Assembly: GCA_016743235.1 (NCBI GenBank)
Contig: VRZD01000031.1
Coordinates: 19,374 to 83,373, forward strand
Length of the DNA stretch: 64,000 nucleotides
Reading direction: 5' to 3'
DNA from: Pantanalinema sp. GBBB05
GTDB taxonomy: Bacteria > Cyanobacteriota > Cyanobacteriia > Leptolyngbyales > Leptolyngbyaceae
Below the pieces are notes generated by a model. The model was not told where the DNA came from. It was given only the letters and a program-made list of their open reading frames with translations, and made no database searches. How positions within the stretch are numbered: position 1 is the stretch's first letter; every line of letters begins with the position of its first letter. Shown one piece after another: positions 62,981-64,000 of this stretch. The position numbers and the translations under genes were made by a program.

Positions 62981-64000
62981 ATGGCTAACCGCCTAACTCA
63001 GCTACATCGCTTCTTACCCTATATCGTTCTGGTTGGCACACTTTCCCTGACGAGCCTCTCAGCTTACTATGCAGAAACTACTGCCAGAAGCAAGGACCAG
63101 TTGCGGTTTGAGAATGAGGTACAGCGGACTGAAACTGAAATTCAGCAGCGTTTATCCACTTATACCACTTTGCTGCGATCGGGCGCTGGATTATTTGCCG
63201 GGAGTGAAACAGTTACCCGTCAGGACTTCCAAAACTTCGTAGCGCAGTTAAAACTGCGGGAGCAATATCCTGGAATCCAAGGATTTGGTTACACCATCCG
63301 GCTCCGACCAGAACAGGTGACTGGCTTAATGGCTGAAATGCGCCGTCAAGGATTATCAACCTTTAATATTCGCCCTCCAACGCCTCGCCCCGAATACCAC
63401 GCAATCATCTACCTGGAGCCGATGGATCGCCGTAACCAGGCTGCGATCGGGTACGATATGTTTACGGAAGCCACACGGCGGGTGGCGATGGAACGGGCAC
63501 GCGATACAGGTCAACCGGCGGCTTCAGGTCGGGTCACTCTGGTACAAGAAATTGATCCCCAGAAGCAGGCAGGCTTTTTGCTGTATTTACCAATTTACCG
63601 GAGTAAGACGGTGCCAGCAACTCTGGCGGAACGACAGTCCCAGCTCCAAGGCTTCATCTATAGTCCTTTCCGAGCAGACGATTTATTTGAAGGAATTTTT
63701 CGGCAGCAACGTCGTCGGACAGTCAACGTCTGGGTTTATGATGGCACCGAACTGCGATCGGAGAACCTACTCCGTTATCCCCATCCCAGCTTAGCTGCCC
63801 ATCCGTCTCAGTTTAGAACAGTCCGGCAAATTAGAGTAGCTGGACGCATCTGGAGCTTAGTGATTGCCTCGCGACCCAGCTTAGAACAGGTATCTGAGAG
63901 CCGCTATGCTCGTTACATCTTGCTTACGGGTGTATTTGGGGGGTTAGTGCTGGCGGGGCTAACTTGGGCACAGGTACGGGCTCGTCAAACGATCGAGCGA
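62981..64000 (+). CDS. CHASE-domain sensor protein, cut by the window edge
   Basis: A frame from ATG 62981 runs to the edge: 340 residues. A GGTGG site lies upstream. A helix at about residues 11-31 (FLPYIVLVGTLSLTSLSAYY), an extracytoplasmic CHASE domain at about 40-295 (including YPGIQGFGYTIRL and VTLVQEIDPQKQAGFLLYL), then a second helix at about 310-335. CHASE domains sense small ligands and head histidine kinases, GGDEF proteins or cyclases. The output domain lies beyond the window and is unknown. Confidence 0.9.
   Translation, partial: MANRLTQLHRFLPYIVLVGTLSLTSLSAYYAETTARSKDQLRFENEVQRTETEIQQRLSTYTTLLRSGAGLFAGSETVTRQDFQNFVAQLKLREQYPGIQGFGYTIRLRPEQVTGLMAEMRRQGLSTFNIRPPTPRPEYHAIIYLEPMDRRNQAAIGYDMFTEATRRVAMERARDTGQPAASGRVTLVQEIDPQKQAGFLLYLPIYRSKTVPATLAERQSQLQGFIYSPFRADDLFEGIFRQQRRRTVNVWVYDGTELRSENLLRYPHPSLAAHPSQFRTVRQIRVAGRIWSLVIASRPSLEQVSESRYARYILLTGVFGGLVLAGLTWAQVRARQTIER

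Overview
The window looks like chromosomal DNA of a cyanobacterium. The HIP1 octamer GCGATCGC recurs throughout. The gene content also fits: an SLH-domain outer-membrane porin, an inverted PyrF-PyrE fusion, an RRM cold-type RNA-binding protein, RppA/RppB-like two-component genes, a DesC-type desaturase, and HstK-like kinase/ATPase fusions. A filamentous Leptolyngbya-like genus is plausible, but this is inference. No CRISPR array, rRNA, tRNA, prophage or intact insertion sequence was seen.

Layout. 1-6.5 kb: a Ser/Thr kinase cut by the left edge, an SLH porin, an ABC half-transporter and a small acidic protein. 6.8-12.5 kb: a 63-bp tandem repeat, then a haem-domain adenylate cyclase divergent from a large membrane Fe-S protein that carries FHA and cyclic-nucleotide-binding domains. 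The pair suggests a cAMP/redox signalling module. 12.5-22.3 kb: two divergent operons for tyrosine breakdown through homogentisate (aminotransferase, acyl-CoA ligase, haem-oxygenase-like protein, HGD and HPPD on the minus strand; Lrp/AsnC regulator, an unknown protein and FAH on the plus strand). The maleylacetoacetate isomerase step has no recognisable gene. 22.4-26 kb: a ribose-type sugar ABC importer. 26.4-36 kb: PyrF-PyrE, an SDR and an aldo/keto reductase, a site-2 protease, several poorly known proteins, an exported methyltransferase and an APC transporter.

36-43 kb: a two-component pair, a lipoprotein superoxide dismutase, a TraX-like protein, a catalase gene wrecked by a large internal deletion, and a GAF-GGDEF diguanylate cyclase. 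43-49 kb: one giant kinase-ATPase-GAF-GGDEF-EAL protein. 49-54 kb: a secreted SH3-like protein, twin peptidoglycan-binding proteins and a multi-PAS hybrid histidine kinase. 54-62.5 kb: stress and housekeeping genes (zinc alcohol dehydrogenase, SRPBCC protein, GlsB-like protein, pentapeptide protein, S21, RRM protein, desaturase), a two-copy structured intergenic repeat, and a TetR regulator fused to a degenerate tyrosine-recombinase fold. The right edge cuts a CHASE-domain sensor gene.

The most interesting items are the homogentisate cluster with its pathway gap, the haem cyclase/Fe-S-FHA-CNB pair, the TetR-recombinase fusion with two palindromic operators beside desC, and the paired intergenic elements whose hairpins include a compensatory base-pair change. 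All assignments were made by eye from sequence motifs; no database search was run.
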